In this document: positions 7,586 through 15,687 of the stretch, in pieces
Layout of the letters: each line of letters starts with the position of its first letter
Numbering within the stretch: the first letter of the stretch is position 1
From: Flavobacteriales bacterium
GTDB taxonomy: Bacteria; Bacteroidota; Bacteroidia; Flavobacteriales_G; Salibacteraceae
Reading direction: 5' to 3'
Length of the DNA stretch: 40,632 bases
Assembly: GCA_018609045.1 (NCBI GenBank)
Contig: JABAYK010000020.1
Coordinates: 15,682-56,313, forward strand
Position numbers and translations under genes: made by a program
Notes under the pieces: generated by a model
The model's input: the letters and a program-made list of their open reading frames with translations, nothing else
Database searches by the model: none
What the model was told of the DNA's origin: nothing

Positions 7586-8632
7586 ATGGAAATAAATAAA
7601 ACAAACATATTAAACGCATTATCTTTTGTAATCGAGCCTGATTTGAAAAAAGATATTGTAGAGTTAGGCTTAGTTTCTGATATTCAGATTGATGGTAATA
7701 AAATTTCTTTCAATTTGAAAGTTAGCAACCCTGCATTACACAATAAAAAAAGAATTGAAGATGCGTGTATTCATCATCTTAAACTTAGGGTAAGTGATAT
7801 TATTGATGCAAATATTAACATTCAAGCCTTGCCAAAAGAAACTGAAAGGCCAGTTGAGCAAAGAAAGATGTTGCCAAATGTGAAAAAGATTATTGCTATT
7901 TCTTCAGGCAAAGGAGGCGTTGGAAAATCAACTGTAGCTGCAAATCTTGCTGCAGGCATGGCAATGCTTGGCAAAAAGGTGGGTTTAGTAGATGCTGATA
8001 TTTACGGTCCATCGGCACCCATCATGTTTGATGTGATGCATGAAAAGCCTACAGTAAAAGAGATTGATGGTAAGAACTACATGGTTCCTGTAAAAAGTTA
8101 CGGGGTTGATATTTTGTCAATTGGCTTTTTTTCTGATGTAAATCAGGCAGTTGTTTGGCGAGGGCCTATGGCCTCAAAAGCACTAACCCAAATGTTTACA
8201 GATGCTTATTGGGGAGAGTTAGATTACCTTTTTATTGACCTTCCTCCAGGAACAGGAGATATTCATTTAACCATAGTGCAATCTATTCCACTAGATGGAG
8301 CAATTGTGGTTTCTACTCCTCAACCTGTAGCTTTGGCCGATGCCCAAAAAGGAGTTGCTATGTTTAAAATGCCTAACATCAATATTCCAGTAATTGGCTT
8401 GGTTGAAAACATGGCTTATTTTTCTCCACCCGACATGCCCGAAAAAAAATATTTCATTTTTGGACAGGATGGGGTAAAAAGATTGGCTGAAAAATTAGAA
8501 GTCCCTTTACTAGGTCAAATACCTATAATTGAAAGCATTAGAGAGGCAGGAGATGTTGGGAGGCCATCTGTATTACAAGAAAATACACCACAAGCAAAAG
8601 CATTTTTAGCTCTTTGTAAGGCAATATCTTAA
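7586..8632 (+). CDS. mrp: Mrp/ApbC/NBP35-type P-loop ATPase, Fe-S cluster carrier
   Basis: 348 residues. An N-terminal MIP18/DUF59 domain (about 1-85) precedes a deviant Walker A, SSGKGGVGKSTVAANLA (about residues 107-123), then DADIYGPSAPIMF and LPPGTGD (Walker B/switch). The protein belongs to the family that holds and hands over Fe-S clusters to apoproteins. The CxxC pair usually found near residue 280, which bridges a cluster between subunits, is not there: the segment reads VENMAYFSPPDMPEKKYFIFG with no cysteine. This variant may rely on another cluster holder. The next gene encodes an Nfu scaffold, which supports a joint role. Confidence 0.9.
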   Translation: MEINKTNILNALSFVIEPDLKKDIVELGLVSDIQIDGNKISFNLKVSNPALHNKKRIEDACIHHLKLRVSDIIDANINIQALPKETERPVEQRKMLPNVKKIIAISSGKGGVGKSTVAANLAAGMAMLGKKVGLVDADIYGPSAPIMFDVMHEKPTVKEIDGKNYMVPVKSYGVDILSIGFFSDVNQAVVWRGPMASKALTQMFTDAYWGELDYLFIDLPPGTGDIHLTIVQSIPLDGAIVVSTPQPVALADAQKGVAMFKMPNINIPVIGLVENMAYFSPPDMPEKKYFIFGQDGVKRLAEKLEVPLLGQIPIIESIREAGDVGRPSVLQENTPQAKAFLALCKAIS

Positions 8633-8665
8633 ATGCTTAAAAACCAAAACATTATTCTTTTGTTT

Positions 8666-8673
8666 TAATTTTG
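8666..8673 (+). promoter_or_regulatory. Putative -7 element upstream of the Nfu gene
   Basis: TAATTTTG fits TAnnTTTG and lies 14 bases before the ATG at 8688, in the 55-base gap after mrp. It suggests the scaffold can be expressed independently of mrp. No -33 box was found. Confidence 0.4.
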
Positions 8674-8687
8674 TCTAAATAACAATT

Positions 8688-8948
8688 ATGGATCAACAAG
8701 TCAAAAAAAACTTGATGCAACAAGTGAATAATTCACTTACAAACATCAAAAAATTTGTAGAGCAAGATGGGGGAGACCTAGAGGTTGTAGATATTACAGA
8801 TGATTTTGTTGCCAAAATTGAATTGAAAGGAGCTTGCACAGGATGCTCAATGAACAATATGACTTTCAAGGTAGGCGTTGAAGAAACAATTTTAAAGTCA
8901 ATTCCAGAAATTAAAGCTGTTGAAGCTTATAATTTTGAGTTGCATTAA
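8688..8948 (+). CDS. Nfu-type (NifU C-terminal domain) Fe-S scaffold protein
   Basis: 86 residues, a single NifU C-terminal domain. The conserved GGDLEVVDI segment is followed by GACTGCSMNNMTFKVGVE (about residues 46-63), whose CxxC binds a cluster at a dimer interface and passes it on to target proteins. It lies 55 bases downstream of the Mrp-type ATPase and just ahead of korAB, whose products need Fe-S clusters or ferredoxin. The order suggests a cluster delivery module, which is an inference from position. Confidence 0.92.
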   Translation: MDQQVKKNLMQQVNNSLTNIKKFVEQDGGDLEVVDITDDFVAKIELKGACTGCSMNNMTFKVGVEETILKSIPEIKAVEAYNFELH

Positions 8949-9020
8949 ATAATGTTTCAGTGATAATTCTCATAAAAAATTAAAAAATTTCGCTGTTAAA
9001 TTGCAGCACAATTTTTCTCA

Positions 9021-10871
9021 ATGAAAAAAACTTTAGAAGTAAAGAAAGATGTCACCATTTTATTTGCAGGTGACTCAGGAGATGGAATTCAACTAACAGG
9101 TAATCAGTTTACCAATACAACTGCACTTTTCGGGAATGATGTTAGTACATTTCCTAATTTCCCAGCAGAAATTAGAGCTCCACAAGGCACTATTGCAGGT
9201 GTATCTGGATTTCAATTACATTTTGGAAGTGTTGATTTATTTTCACCTGGAGATAAAGCGGATGTATTGGTGGTAATGAATGCAGCGGCGTTAAAAGCAA
9301 ACTTATTTAATCTAAAAACAGGGGGAACTATTATTGCTAACTCGGCAGGTTTCGATAAAAAGAACCTCAGGTTATCAGGTTACAATGATGTTAATCCGCT
9401 TCAAAATAAATCGTTAGATAAATACAGGGTTCACGAAATTGATGTTACCAAATTAACCAGAACTGCTTTGGTTGACTCAGGTTTAGGAACCAAAGAAATA
9501 GATAGAAGCAAGAACATGTTTGTACTTGGCTTTTTGTATTGGATGTACAGCAGACCACTTGAAGCCACAATAAATTTTATCAAAGCAAAATTTAAAGGAA
9601 AACAAAACCTTATTGATGCCAATGTTAAAGTTTTAAAAACAGGATATCACTACGGAGATACAAGCGAAACTTTTACTTCACGATACGATGTAAAACCTGC
9701 TGATTTACCCAAGGGAACCTACAGAAATGTAATGGGAAACCAAGCAACAGCCTTAGGGTTAATTGCTGCCGGGCAAAAATCTGGTTTAAAATTATTGTAC
9801 GCTTCTTATCCAATTACGCCAGCTTCAGATATTTTACATGAATTAGCAAGACATAAAAACTTTGGCGTTAGAACTTTTCAAGCCGAAGATGAAATAGCTG
9901 CTGCAGGAGCTGCCATAGGAGGAGCTTTTGGCGGAGCTTTGGCTGTAACTGCTTCTTCAGGTCCAGGTATTGCATTAAAAACTGAAGCTATCGGTTTGGC
10001 AGTAATGTTAGAAATTCCCATGGTAATTATTAATGTTCAACGTGGCGGGCCTTCAACAGGATTACCAACTAAAACAGAGCAGTCAGATTTGTTTCAAGCC
10101 TTGTACGGAAGAAATGGTGAAGCTCAAGTTGCAGTAATATCAGCCAACTCTCCATCAGATTGTTTTAGCGCAGCTTTTGAAGCTTGTAAAATTGCTATTG
10201 AGCACATGACTCCAGTAATTTTATTATCTGATGGTTACATGGCCAATGGCTCAGAGCCATGGGCTTTTCCAACTACTAAAGACCTATCCAACATTAAAGT
10301 TGAGTTCGCTAAACCAAAAGAAGAAGGCAATGAAGAAAGGTTTTTGCCTTACAAAAGAGATGAAAACTTAGTAAGGCCTTGGGCTGTCCCCGGTACAAAA
10401 GGATTACAACACAGAGTTGGTGGTTTAGAAAAAGACAACGAAACAGGTGATGTTTCTTACGATCCAGATAACCATGAATTAATGGTTAAAACAAGGGCAG
10501 CCAAAATTGCCAAAATCGCCAATTTCATTCCAAAACAAACTCTTGCAGCAGGAGAGTTAGAAGGTGAAGTTTTGGTGTTAGGATGGGGTTCAACTTATGG
10601 AGCTATAAAAACAGCCGTAACAGAATTAGTTGAAGAAGGCTATAAAGTTGCTCATGCTCATTTAAAATATATTAACCCAATGCCAATAAATCTTGGCGAA
10701 ATTTTATCTTCTTACAAAAAGGTTATTATCCCTGAATTAAATGATGCTCAAATGGTTCACATCATCAGAAGCAGGTATTTAATTCCTGCTATTCCGTTTA
10801 ATAAAATAAAAGGAATGCCATTTTCAGTAGAAGAAATTAGAAATAAAGTAAAAGAAATTTACAACCAATGA
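9021..10871 (+). CDS. korA: 2-oxoacid:ferredoxin oxidoreductase, fused gamma-alpha subunit
   Basis: 616 residues. The N-terminal gamma domain (about 1-190) begins FAGDSGDGIQLTGNQF and contains the FPAEIRAPQGT substrate and CoA contacts. The alpha domain (about 210-616) contains YPITPASDILHEL and FQAEDEIAAAGAAIGGAFGG, then TASSGPGIALKTEAIGLA, the pyrimidine-binding part for thiamine diphosphate. The most probable substrate is 2-oxoglutarate, as for KorA of many Bacteroidota, although pyruvate or branched oxoacids cannot be excluded by eye. It overlaps korB by 4 bp. A weak TAAATTGC box at 8997-9004 precedes it. Confidence 0.9.
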   Translation: MKKTLEVKKDVTILFAGDSGDGIQLTGNQFTNTTALFGNDVSTFPNFPAEIRAPQGTIAGVSGFQLHFGSVDLFSPGDKADVLVVMNAAALKANLFNLKTGGTIIANSAGFDKKNLRLSGYNDVNPLQNKSLDKYRVHEIDVTKLTRTALVDSGLGTKEIDRSKNMFVLGFLYWMYSRPLEATINFIKAKFKGKQNLIDANVKVLKTGYHYGDTSETFTSRYDVKPADLPKGTYRNVMGNQATALGLIAAGQKSGLKLLYASYPITPASDILHELARHKNFGVRTFQAEDEIAAAGAAIGGAFGGALAVTASSGPGIALKTEAIGLAVMLEIPMVIINVQRGGPSTGLPTKTEQSDLFQALYGRNGEAQVAVISANSPSDCFSAAFEACKIAIEHMTPVILLSDGYMANGSEPWAFPTTKDLSNIKVEFAKPKEEGNEERFLPYKRDENLVRPWAVPGTKGLQHRVGGLEKDNETGDVSYDPDNHELMVKTRAAKIAKIANFIPKQTLAAGELEGEVLVLGWGSTYGAIKTAVTELVEEGYKVAHAHLKYINPMPINLGEILSSYKKVIIPELNDAQMVHIIRSRYLIPAIPFNKIKGMPFSVEEIRNKVKEIYNQ

Positions 10872-11902
10872 CAACTCCAATCTTAAATAACAAAACAGCA
10901 AAAGATTACGCCACAGATCAAGACGTAAGGTGGTGTCCTGGATGTGGAGATTATTCCATATTAAAACAGGTGCAAACAGTTTTGGCTGATGAAGGACTTA
11001 ACAACGAAGACATTGTTTTTATTTCTGGTATTGGCTGCTCATCTAGGTTTCCTTACTACATGAATACATACGGAATTCACAGTATTCACGGAAGAGCTCC
11101 TGCATTGGTAAGTGGCTTAAAAGCAGTAAGACCCGATTTAAGTGTTTGGATGATTACAGGTGATGGAGATTCACTTTCAATTGGTGGAAATCATCTAATC
11201 CATATTTTAAGAAGAAATTTCGATGTAAATATTTTGTTGTTTAACAACGAGATTTATGGCTTAACAAAAGGGCAATATTCTCCAACTTCGCCATCCGGTC
11301 AAATATCTAAATCTACTCCAATGGGTAGCATCGATCATCCTTTTAACCCATTAGCACTTTGCATGGGTGCAGACGCAACTTTTGTGGCGAGGGCAATGGA
11401 TAGAGACCCAATTCAATTGAGAACTGTTTTGGCAGAAGCCAACAAACATAAAGGAACCTCTTTGGTAGAAATTTACCAGAATTGTAACGTCTTTAACGAT
11501 GGAGCATTCTTTGTTTATACTGAAAAATCAACCAAACCTCAAAGTACTTTGTTTGTTGAGCACGGACAACCATTGGTGTTTGGCGAAAACAAAGACAAAG
11601 GAATTAAGTTAGACGGATTTAAACCTGTAGTAGTTGATTTAAACGATCCAAATGTTTCTATGGATGATCTGTGGGTTCATGATCAATACGATAAAATGAA
11701 GGCCACTTTATTAACCCGGATTTTTGAGGACAATAAAGCAAATGATAATGAACTGCCTCGCCCTTTCGGTATTTTTTACCAAGAAGATAGGTACTTGTAT
11801 GAAGATGCCTTAGAAGAGCAAATTCAGTTGGCCAAAAAACTAAAAGGAGAAGGTGATTTAGATTCAATTTTAGCTGGTTCTAATACTTGGAAAATTAATT
11901 AG
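10868..11902 (+). CDS. korB: 2-oxoacid:ferredoxin oxidoreductase, beta subunit
   Basis: 344 residues, the ThDP-pyrophosphate-binding beta chain. CPGCGDYSILK at about residues 19-29 and GIGCSSRFPYYMNTYG at about 55-70 carry cysteines typical of [4Fe-4S] ligands in this family. ITGDGDSLSIGGNHLIHILRRN then NNEIYGLTKGQYSPTSP forms the Mg-ThDP site. It pairs with korA through an ATGA overlap. Together they reversibly convert a 2-oxoacid and CoA to acyl-CoA, CO2 and reduced ferredoxin, giving a ferredoxin-linked step beside the NAD-linked PDH complex. A ferredoxin gene is not in the window. Confidence 0.92.
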   Translation: MTTPILNNKTAKDYATDQDVRWCPGCGDYSILKQVQTVLADEGLNNEDIVFISGIGCSSRFPYYMNTYGIHSIHGRAPALVSGLKAVRPDLSVWMITGDGDSLSIGGNHLIHILRRNFDVNILLFNNEIYGLTKGQYSPTSPSGQISKSTPMGSIDHPFNPLALCMGADATFVARAMDRDPIQLRTVLAEANKHKGTSLVEIYQNCNVFNDGAFFVYTEKSTKPQSTLFVEHGQPLVFGENKDKGIKLDGFKPVVVDLNDPNVSMDDLWVHDQYDKMKATLLTRIFEDNKANDNELPRPFGIFYQEDRYLYEDALEEQIQLAKKLKGEGDLDSILAGSNTWKIN

Positions 11903-12266
11903 TAATTGTCATTCCCAAGAGGAGTGACGACGAGTTGGGAATCTCCCTAATTGAAAACCTTTGTCCTTTCGAATCTCTTTTGCAAAAAGAGTGAGAAAAC
12001 TATTTATTTATAATACTAGTTTTTTCGCCTAAAGTGATTTCATTCCTGAAATAATTGGAGGGCTCATTCAAACCAAAAACATATACCATGTTTTGTTTTT
12101 CATTTCGAAATTACTAAAATGATCCATCAGTCGGCTTGCAGCCTACTTCTGGATGACGATATAAGAATGAGATTTCCATTTGGAGGGGAATAACGAAAAA
12201 ATAATTCTCCTCTTTATTTCCTTGCACCAAAGTGTAAACAATAATTAAATAAACCCATGATAATTG
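11903..12266. repeat. Non-coding 364-bp gap with three small hairpins
   Basis: No credible ORF is seen here. An 8-bp perfect inverted repeat pairs 11911-11918 with 11935-11942 around a 16-base spacer, and may serve as the end of korAB although no T run follows. A 7-bp stem pairs 11975-11981 with 11985-11991. An imperfect 15-bp stem (12 of 15 paired) joins 12122-12136 with 12140-12154. A stretch at about 12073-12112 faintly resembles the 61-bp repeat near the IS110 element (see 35883-35943). The compositions resemble dispersed intergenic repeats of Bacteroidota, but no second full copy is in the window. Confidence 0.5.
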
Positions 12267-12734
12267 TTAAGCCTTATTTATTCTCTGCAATTCTTGAATG
12301 TCTAATAAATCTTTTGGTCTTCCTGATTTTATTTTTGAAGTGACAAGGTCTTCTAAGCTTAAAACCCTGTATCTGGCAATGTTATTATCTCGAATTTCTC
12401 CAACAACAGCATCATTCCAAGCTTCTTCAAAGGTTTTATTCGGGTTAAATCTTGAAATTAACTCTAAGGTTTGGTAAGGAGAGAATTTAATTGAAATATT
12501 TTGATCGCCGTTTTTTACATCAGCAGGCAATTCAGAAATATCAAACCCCATTTCTTGAAAAACTTCAATTAAATTGGCAATATTTTTTTTTGTAGTATCA
12601 AACCAAAAGTCAACATCAGCAGAATGCCTTTGGTAGCCATGAAAGTTTACCGCTCCTCCACCTACTAGCAACATTCTAACATTATGCTTGTTGGCTAATT
12701 CAATAAATGTTATAACATCAGTTTCGTATAACAT
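12267..12734 (-). CDS. Nucleotidyltransferase-fold protein, AbiEii/MNT-like
   Basis: 155 residues. The core shows LLVGGGAVNFHGYQRHSADVDFWFDTT (about residues 21-47), which matches the nucleotidyltransferase superfamily: a GG followed by an S/T-x-D-x-D pair (ADVDFW) for metal and nucleotide. A later basic stretch, LVTSKIKSGRPKDLLDIQEL, resembles the K-x-x-R-x-K-D-x-x-D pattern of the AbiEii/DUF6036-like families. These proteins often serve as toxins or antitoxin-like partners, but this is not proven here. It lies 3 bases after a 58-residue ORF on the same strand, with which it likely forms a two-gene unit between korAB and a PorT-like gene. Confidence 0.7.
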   Translation of the reverse strand: MLYETDVITFIELANKHNVRMLLVGGGAVNFHGYQRHSADVDFWFDTTKKNIANLIEVFQEMGFDISELPADVKNGDQNISIKFSPYQTLELISRFNPNKTFEEAWNDAVVGEIRDNNIARYRVLSLEDLVTSKIKSGRPKDLLDIQELQRINKA

Positions 12735-12737
12735 TGG

Positions 12738-12914
12738 TTAAGTTCTTTCTAAAATAAAATTTTTTGAATTTGATTTTTTTTTGGTTTGAAAAGGAGCCAT
12801 CGATTCGCACAATTTTAAAAATTGAACAAAACGTTGTGAAGGTGTTAAAGCCAAAAATGCTTTTTCTTGATCTTCATTACTTTTTTGTTTCGATTGAAAA
12901 ACCAATTTTTTCAT
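12738..12914 (-). CDS. Small hypothetical partner of the nucleotidyltransferase
   Basis: 58 residues if started at the ATG at 12912-12914. A TTG six codons upstream (12930-12932) gives 64 residues but is less likely. The sequence is basic and polar with a short hydrophobic core (FLALTPSQRFVQFLKLCESM) and no recognisable domain; it is not a HEPN protein by eye. Its stop is 3 bases ahead of the nucleotidyltransferase ATG, so the two are co-transcribed with the small gene first, the order often seen for antitoxin-first modules. Function unknown. Confidence 0.55.
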   Translation of the reverse strand: MKKLVFQSKQKSNEDQEKAFLALTPSQRFVQFLKLCESMAPFQTKKKSNSKNFILERT

Positions 12915-12963
12915 GGATAACGAATTTAGCAAATTTGGTAACTTCTAACTTTAGCTAGGTCTT

Positions 12964-13704
12964 CTAAAACAAAATCCCAATATCCAAACTAATAAAGTTT
13001 GAACTAGCTTTTTGGGTAATGGTATCAATCACCTTATTGTTGGTAATATTTACTTCTCCAGTCGGATTAAGCTCGTAGTAATTTTTATTAAAAATATTGG
13101 TAAACCCATTGTTAAAGGTTAAGCCAGCAACCAAAGCAGTTTTACCATGAAAGTTGTACTCTAAACCTCCGCCAATTACAAGTCCAATTCTAAAAGGCGC
13201 AATATCTTTTAAAACATCAATGTTTTCTTCGTTTAAGTTTCCTGTAGTTAGTAAATAGGAAGTGTTTTGTCTTCCCCTAATTCTAAACCCGGTAGAAAAA
13301 CCAAATTGAGCGAAATAGGTATTGTAACCAATTTCATTGGTTTTCATTTTTAGGGTTAACGGAATATCTACATATCGATAGGTAAATTCAGAGCTGTTTG
13401 TTGTATTAACCAAGGTGGTGTCAACAGGAGCAACAACATCAGGATATTGAATTTTTCCGCCATAAGTTGAAATGTCAATTCCCGTAGCAAAGGCATAATT
13501 GTAAGAGTTGCCCAAGGTGAATTCCGCCATAAGTCCATAGTTAAAGCCCAATTTACCTCCGTTTCCTAAAATTCCTTTGGTATCTGGTTTTATCCAACCA
13601 ACATTTGGGCTTGCTTTCAAACCAAATTTAAAAGGTGGAACTTCCTGAGATTTACTAGAAAAACCTGATAAAATTAAACCTAAAAGTACATATATCTTTT
13701 TCAT
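12964..13704 (-). CDS. PorT-like outer-membrane beta-barrel protein
   Basis: 246 residues from the ATG at 13702-13704, chosen because it gives a textbook signal peptide (MKKIYVLLGLILSGFSSKSQ). A TTG nine codons upstream would put AKKAK-type residues ahead of it and is unlikely. The mature part has alternating hydrophobic strands ending in SSNFISLDIGILF, with FKFGLKASPNVGWIKP near the start, as in the PorT (SprT) family of T9SS-associated barrels. The family is broad, so this could be the true PorT or a paralogous opacity-like barrel. It diverges from gldB-gldC, and the shared intergenic space carries both promoters, which supports a link with gliding or secretion. Confidence 0.65.
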   Translation of the reverse strand: MKKIYVLLGLILSGFSSKSQEVPPFKFGLKASPNVGWIKPDTKGILGNGGKLGFNYGLMAEFTLGNSYNYAFATGIDISTYGGKIQYPDVVAPVDTTLVNTTNSSEFTYRYVDIPLTLKMKTNEIGYNTYFAQFGFSTGFRIRGRQNTSYLLTTGNLNEENIDVLKDIAPFRIGLVIGGGLEYNFHGKTALVAGLTFNNGFTNIFNKNYYELNPTGEVNITNNKVIDTITQKASSNFISLDIGILF

Positions 13705-13736
13705 AATTTTGGCCTTCTTTGCACGCTGCAATATTA
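13704..13736. promoter_or_regulatory. Overlapping divergent promoters of the PorT-like gene and gldB
   Basis: TAATTTTG on the plus strand (13704-13711) fits TAnnTTTG for gldB and overlaps the first base of the PorT-like ATG. TAATATTG on the minus strand (13736 to 13729), one mismatch, serves the PorT-like gene and lies about 18-25 bases inside the predicted gldB leader. Each polymerase would have to cross the other's -7 site. Confidence 0.45.
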
Positions 13737-13747
13737 ACGAATTCGCT

Positions 13748-14755
13748 TTGAGAAAATTTTGTTTGGCTTTTGCTTATCTAATTCTGTGCCTTGTTTTTGT
13801 TGGGTGCAATAATAATGTTCATGATGTTGATATTGAGTCGGTTGAAATAAACATTGAAGTAGACAGGTTTGATAAAAAATTATTTGAGCAACCAGTTGAG
13901 CAAACTACTAGCCAATACAAATCTTACAATAGCTACTTTTTTAAAATATTTACAGAAGAAATTATTGCTGTTGGAGAAGTTTCTAGTCCTAACCTAAATC
14001 AAAACCTTACTATGTTTATTAACGATGCTGAGGTTTCTAAAATTTACAACGATGTGCAAGTAGAATTTGAAGATTTAGAGCCACAAATAGATGAAATTTC
14101 CGAAGGGTTGAGATATTACAACTATCATTTCCCAAACAAAATAACGCCCAATATAATTACCTATATATCAGGATTTAACTACGGGGTTTTGGCACTAGAT
14201 AGCAGTATTGCCATTGGTTTAGATATGTTTTTAGGAAAAGATTATCCATATTACGTTAACCTTCAATTTCCATTGTACAAAAGAGAAAAACTTGAAAAAA
14301 GAAAAATGCCATATGCTGCTATTGAAGGATGGTTAAAAGCTGAATTCTTGCAAGAAAAACAAAATCAATCTTGTTTAAGCAAATTAATTTCTTCTGGCAA
14401 AATTTTGTATGCTATGGATGCCATGTTTCCTTTTGGGCCCGATTCATTAAAAATAAACTATTCCCCCCGCCAAATGCAATGGGCCAACGAAAATCAAGTT
14501 GCAGTTTGGACATACTTAATTGATAATAACTTGCTGTACAATAAAAATTATGGCGAAACCTTTAAACTTTTTAATGATGGTCCTTTTACCTCAATGTTTA
14601 AACTTGGAAGTGCTCCAAGAATTGGCGAGTACATGGGCTGGCAAATTATTAGAAGTTTTATGCAAAACAATCCAGATGTTAGTTTGTCTGAATTAATGAA
14701 AATAGAAGACGAACAATATATTTTGGTAAAATCCAATTTTAAACCTAAAAAGTAA
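13748..14755 (+). CDS. gldB: GldB, gliding-motility lipoprotein
   Basis: 335 residues from the TTG at 13748-13750. This start gives a lipoprotein signal peptide, MRKFCLAFAYLILCLVFVGC, with the lipobox cysteine at residue 20. The upstream TTG at 13709 lies inside the -7 box and cannot be the start. GldB is needed for gliding in Flavobacterium and is conserved in Bacteroidota, including some non-gliders. The sequence contains the family's acidic, aromatic blocks (IEVDRFDKKLFEQP, YISGFNYGV, GEYMGWQIIRSFMQNNP) but no known catalytic motif. Its molecular role is unclear. It is followed 2 bases later by gldC, the usual pair. Confidence 0.88.
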   Translation: MRKFCLAFAYLILCLVFVGCNNNVHDVDIESVEINIEVDRFDKKLFEQPVEQTTSQYKSYNSYFFKIFTEEIIAVGEVSSPNLNQNLTMFINDAEVSKIYNDVQVEFEDLEPQIDEISEGLRYYNYHFPNKITPNIITYISGFNYGVLALDSSIAIGLDMFLGKDYPYYVNLQFPLYKREKLEKRKMPYAAIEGWLKAEFLQEKQNQSCLSKLISSGKILYAMDAMFPFGPDSLKINYSPRQMQWANENQVAVWTYLIDNNLLYNKNYGETFKLFNDGPFTSMFKLGSAPRIGEYMGWQIIRSFMQNNPDVSLSELMKIEDEQYILVKSNFKPKK

Positions 14756-14757
14756 TT

Positions 14758-15087
14758 ATGGCTGAAAGTATCATTCAATTTCAAGTAGATTTAGACGAAA
14801 ATAAAGTTCCAGAAAATATCAATTGGCAAGCTTCAGACTCAGGAGACAAAGGAACTGCAGATGCAATTATGATTTCAATGTGGGATAAAAACGAAAAAAA
14901 CACCCTTAAAATTGATTTGTGGACCAAAAACATGTTGGTAGATGAAATGAAAATGCTTTATCATCAAACTCTATTAACCATGGCCGATACTTTCGAAAAA
15001 GCTACGGGCGAAACCAAAATGGCCAGAGAAATGAGAGATTTTGGTCAAAACTTTGGCGAAAAAATGGGCCTTATAAAAAAGGGTTAG
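14758..15087 (+). CDS. gldC: GldC, gliding-motility protein
   Basis: 109 residues, the normal length. The conserved run ENINWQASDSGDKGTADAIMISMWD is at about residues 20-44, and WTKNMLVDEMKMLYHQTLLTMADTF then forms a long helix. It lacks a signal peptide, so it is likely cytoplasmic. GldC improves gliding and accompanies GldB, but its biochemical action is unknown. The stop codon TAG (15085-15087) overlaps the engB stop TAA on the other strand (15084-15086) by two bases, so the convergent genes share sequence. Confidence 0.92.
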   Translation: MAESIIQFQVDLDENKVPENINWQASDSGDKGTADAIMISMWDKNEKNTLKIDLWTKNMLVDEMKMLYHQTLLTMADTFEKATGETKMAREMRDFGQNFGEKMGLIKKG

Positions 15088-15680
15088 TCTACAAGGCTTA
15101 AATAGTGAAGTATTAATTCTTCAATTTGCTGAAGTCCAAATTTTGTTTGGCTTGAGGTAAAGTGGATATCGGGCATGCTAGACCAGGTTTCGGCCAATTG
15201 AGATTGCATGTTTTTAAGCACACCCATTCTTTGTGTTTTCTTCACCTTATCGCTCTTGGTAAAAACGATTTGAAAAGGCACTCCCCATTCACCAAGTTTA
15301 TTAAAAAACTCTAAATCTATTTTTTGAGGAGGTATTCTACTGTCTACCAAAACAAAAAGACAAACCAAAGTTTCTCTTTCTTTTAAGTAGCGTTCTGTCA
15401 TCAATGCCCAAGCCTTTCTTTCTACCTTCGATACACTAGCATAGCCATATCCAGGTAAATCTACCAAGTACCAATTTTCATCAATAATAAAGTGGTTAAT
15501 CAGTTTTGTTTTACCAGGTTTCGAAGAGGTTTTGGCCAACTCTTTTCTGTTAACTAGGGCATTTATCAAAGAAGATTTCCCAACATTTGACCGTCCAATA
15601 AATGCAAATTCAGGTTTATTATCTTGGGGGCATTCTTCAATAACAGAGGAGCTTTTAAGGAATTCGGCAGTATTAAACAT
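15084..15680 (-). CDS. engB: Ribosome biogenesis GTPase EngB (YihA/YsxC)
   Basis: 198 residues, the usual size. GTPase motifs are in order: G1 GRSNVGKSS (about 29-37), G2 KPGKTKLINHF, G3 DLPGYGYA (about 74-81) and G4 TKSDK (about 142-146). EngB is required for late assembly of the large ribosomal subunit and is usually essential. It is downstream of the alpha/beta hydrolase on the minus strand with a 7-base gap, so the two are probably one transcript. Confidence 0.95.
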   Translation of the reverse strand: MFNTAEFLKSSSVIEECPQDNKPEFAFIGRSNVGKSSLINALVNRKELAKTSSKPGKTKLINHFIIDENWYLVDLPGYGYASVSKVERKAWALMTERYLKERETLVCLFVLVDSRIPPQKIDLEFFNKLGEWGVPFQIVFTKSDKVKKTQRMGVLKNMQSQLAETWSSMPDIHFTSSQTKFGLQQIEELILHYLSLVD

Positions 15681-15687
15681 TTACCTA

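Noticed and set aside
11911..12154. A tRNA or structured RNA gene after korB
   Set aside because: The hairpins are short and separate, with no cloverleaf, no CCA end and no conserved RNA motif.
12122..12154. Intrinsic terminator of korAB
   Set aside because: The stem is imperfect (12 of 15), lies over 200 bases downstream and has no T run.
12964..13731. TTG start nine codons upstream for the PorT-like protein
   Set aside because: It puts a charged segment before an otherwise normal signal peptide and overlaps the opposing promoter.
13709..13747. Upstream TTG start of gldB
   Set aside because: It lies within the predicted -7 box and spoils the lipoprotein signal peptide.
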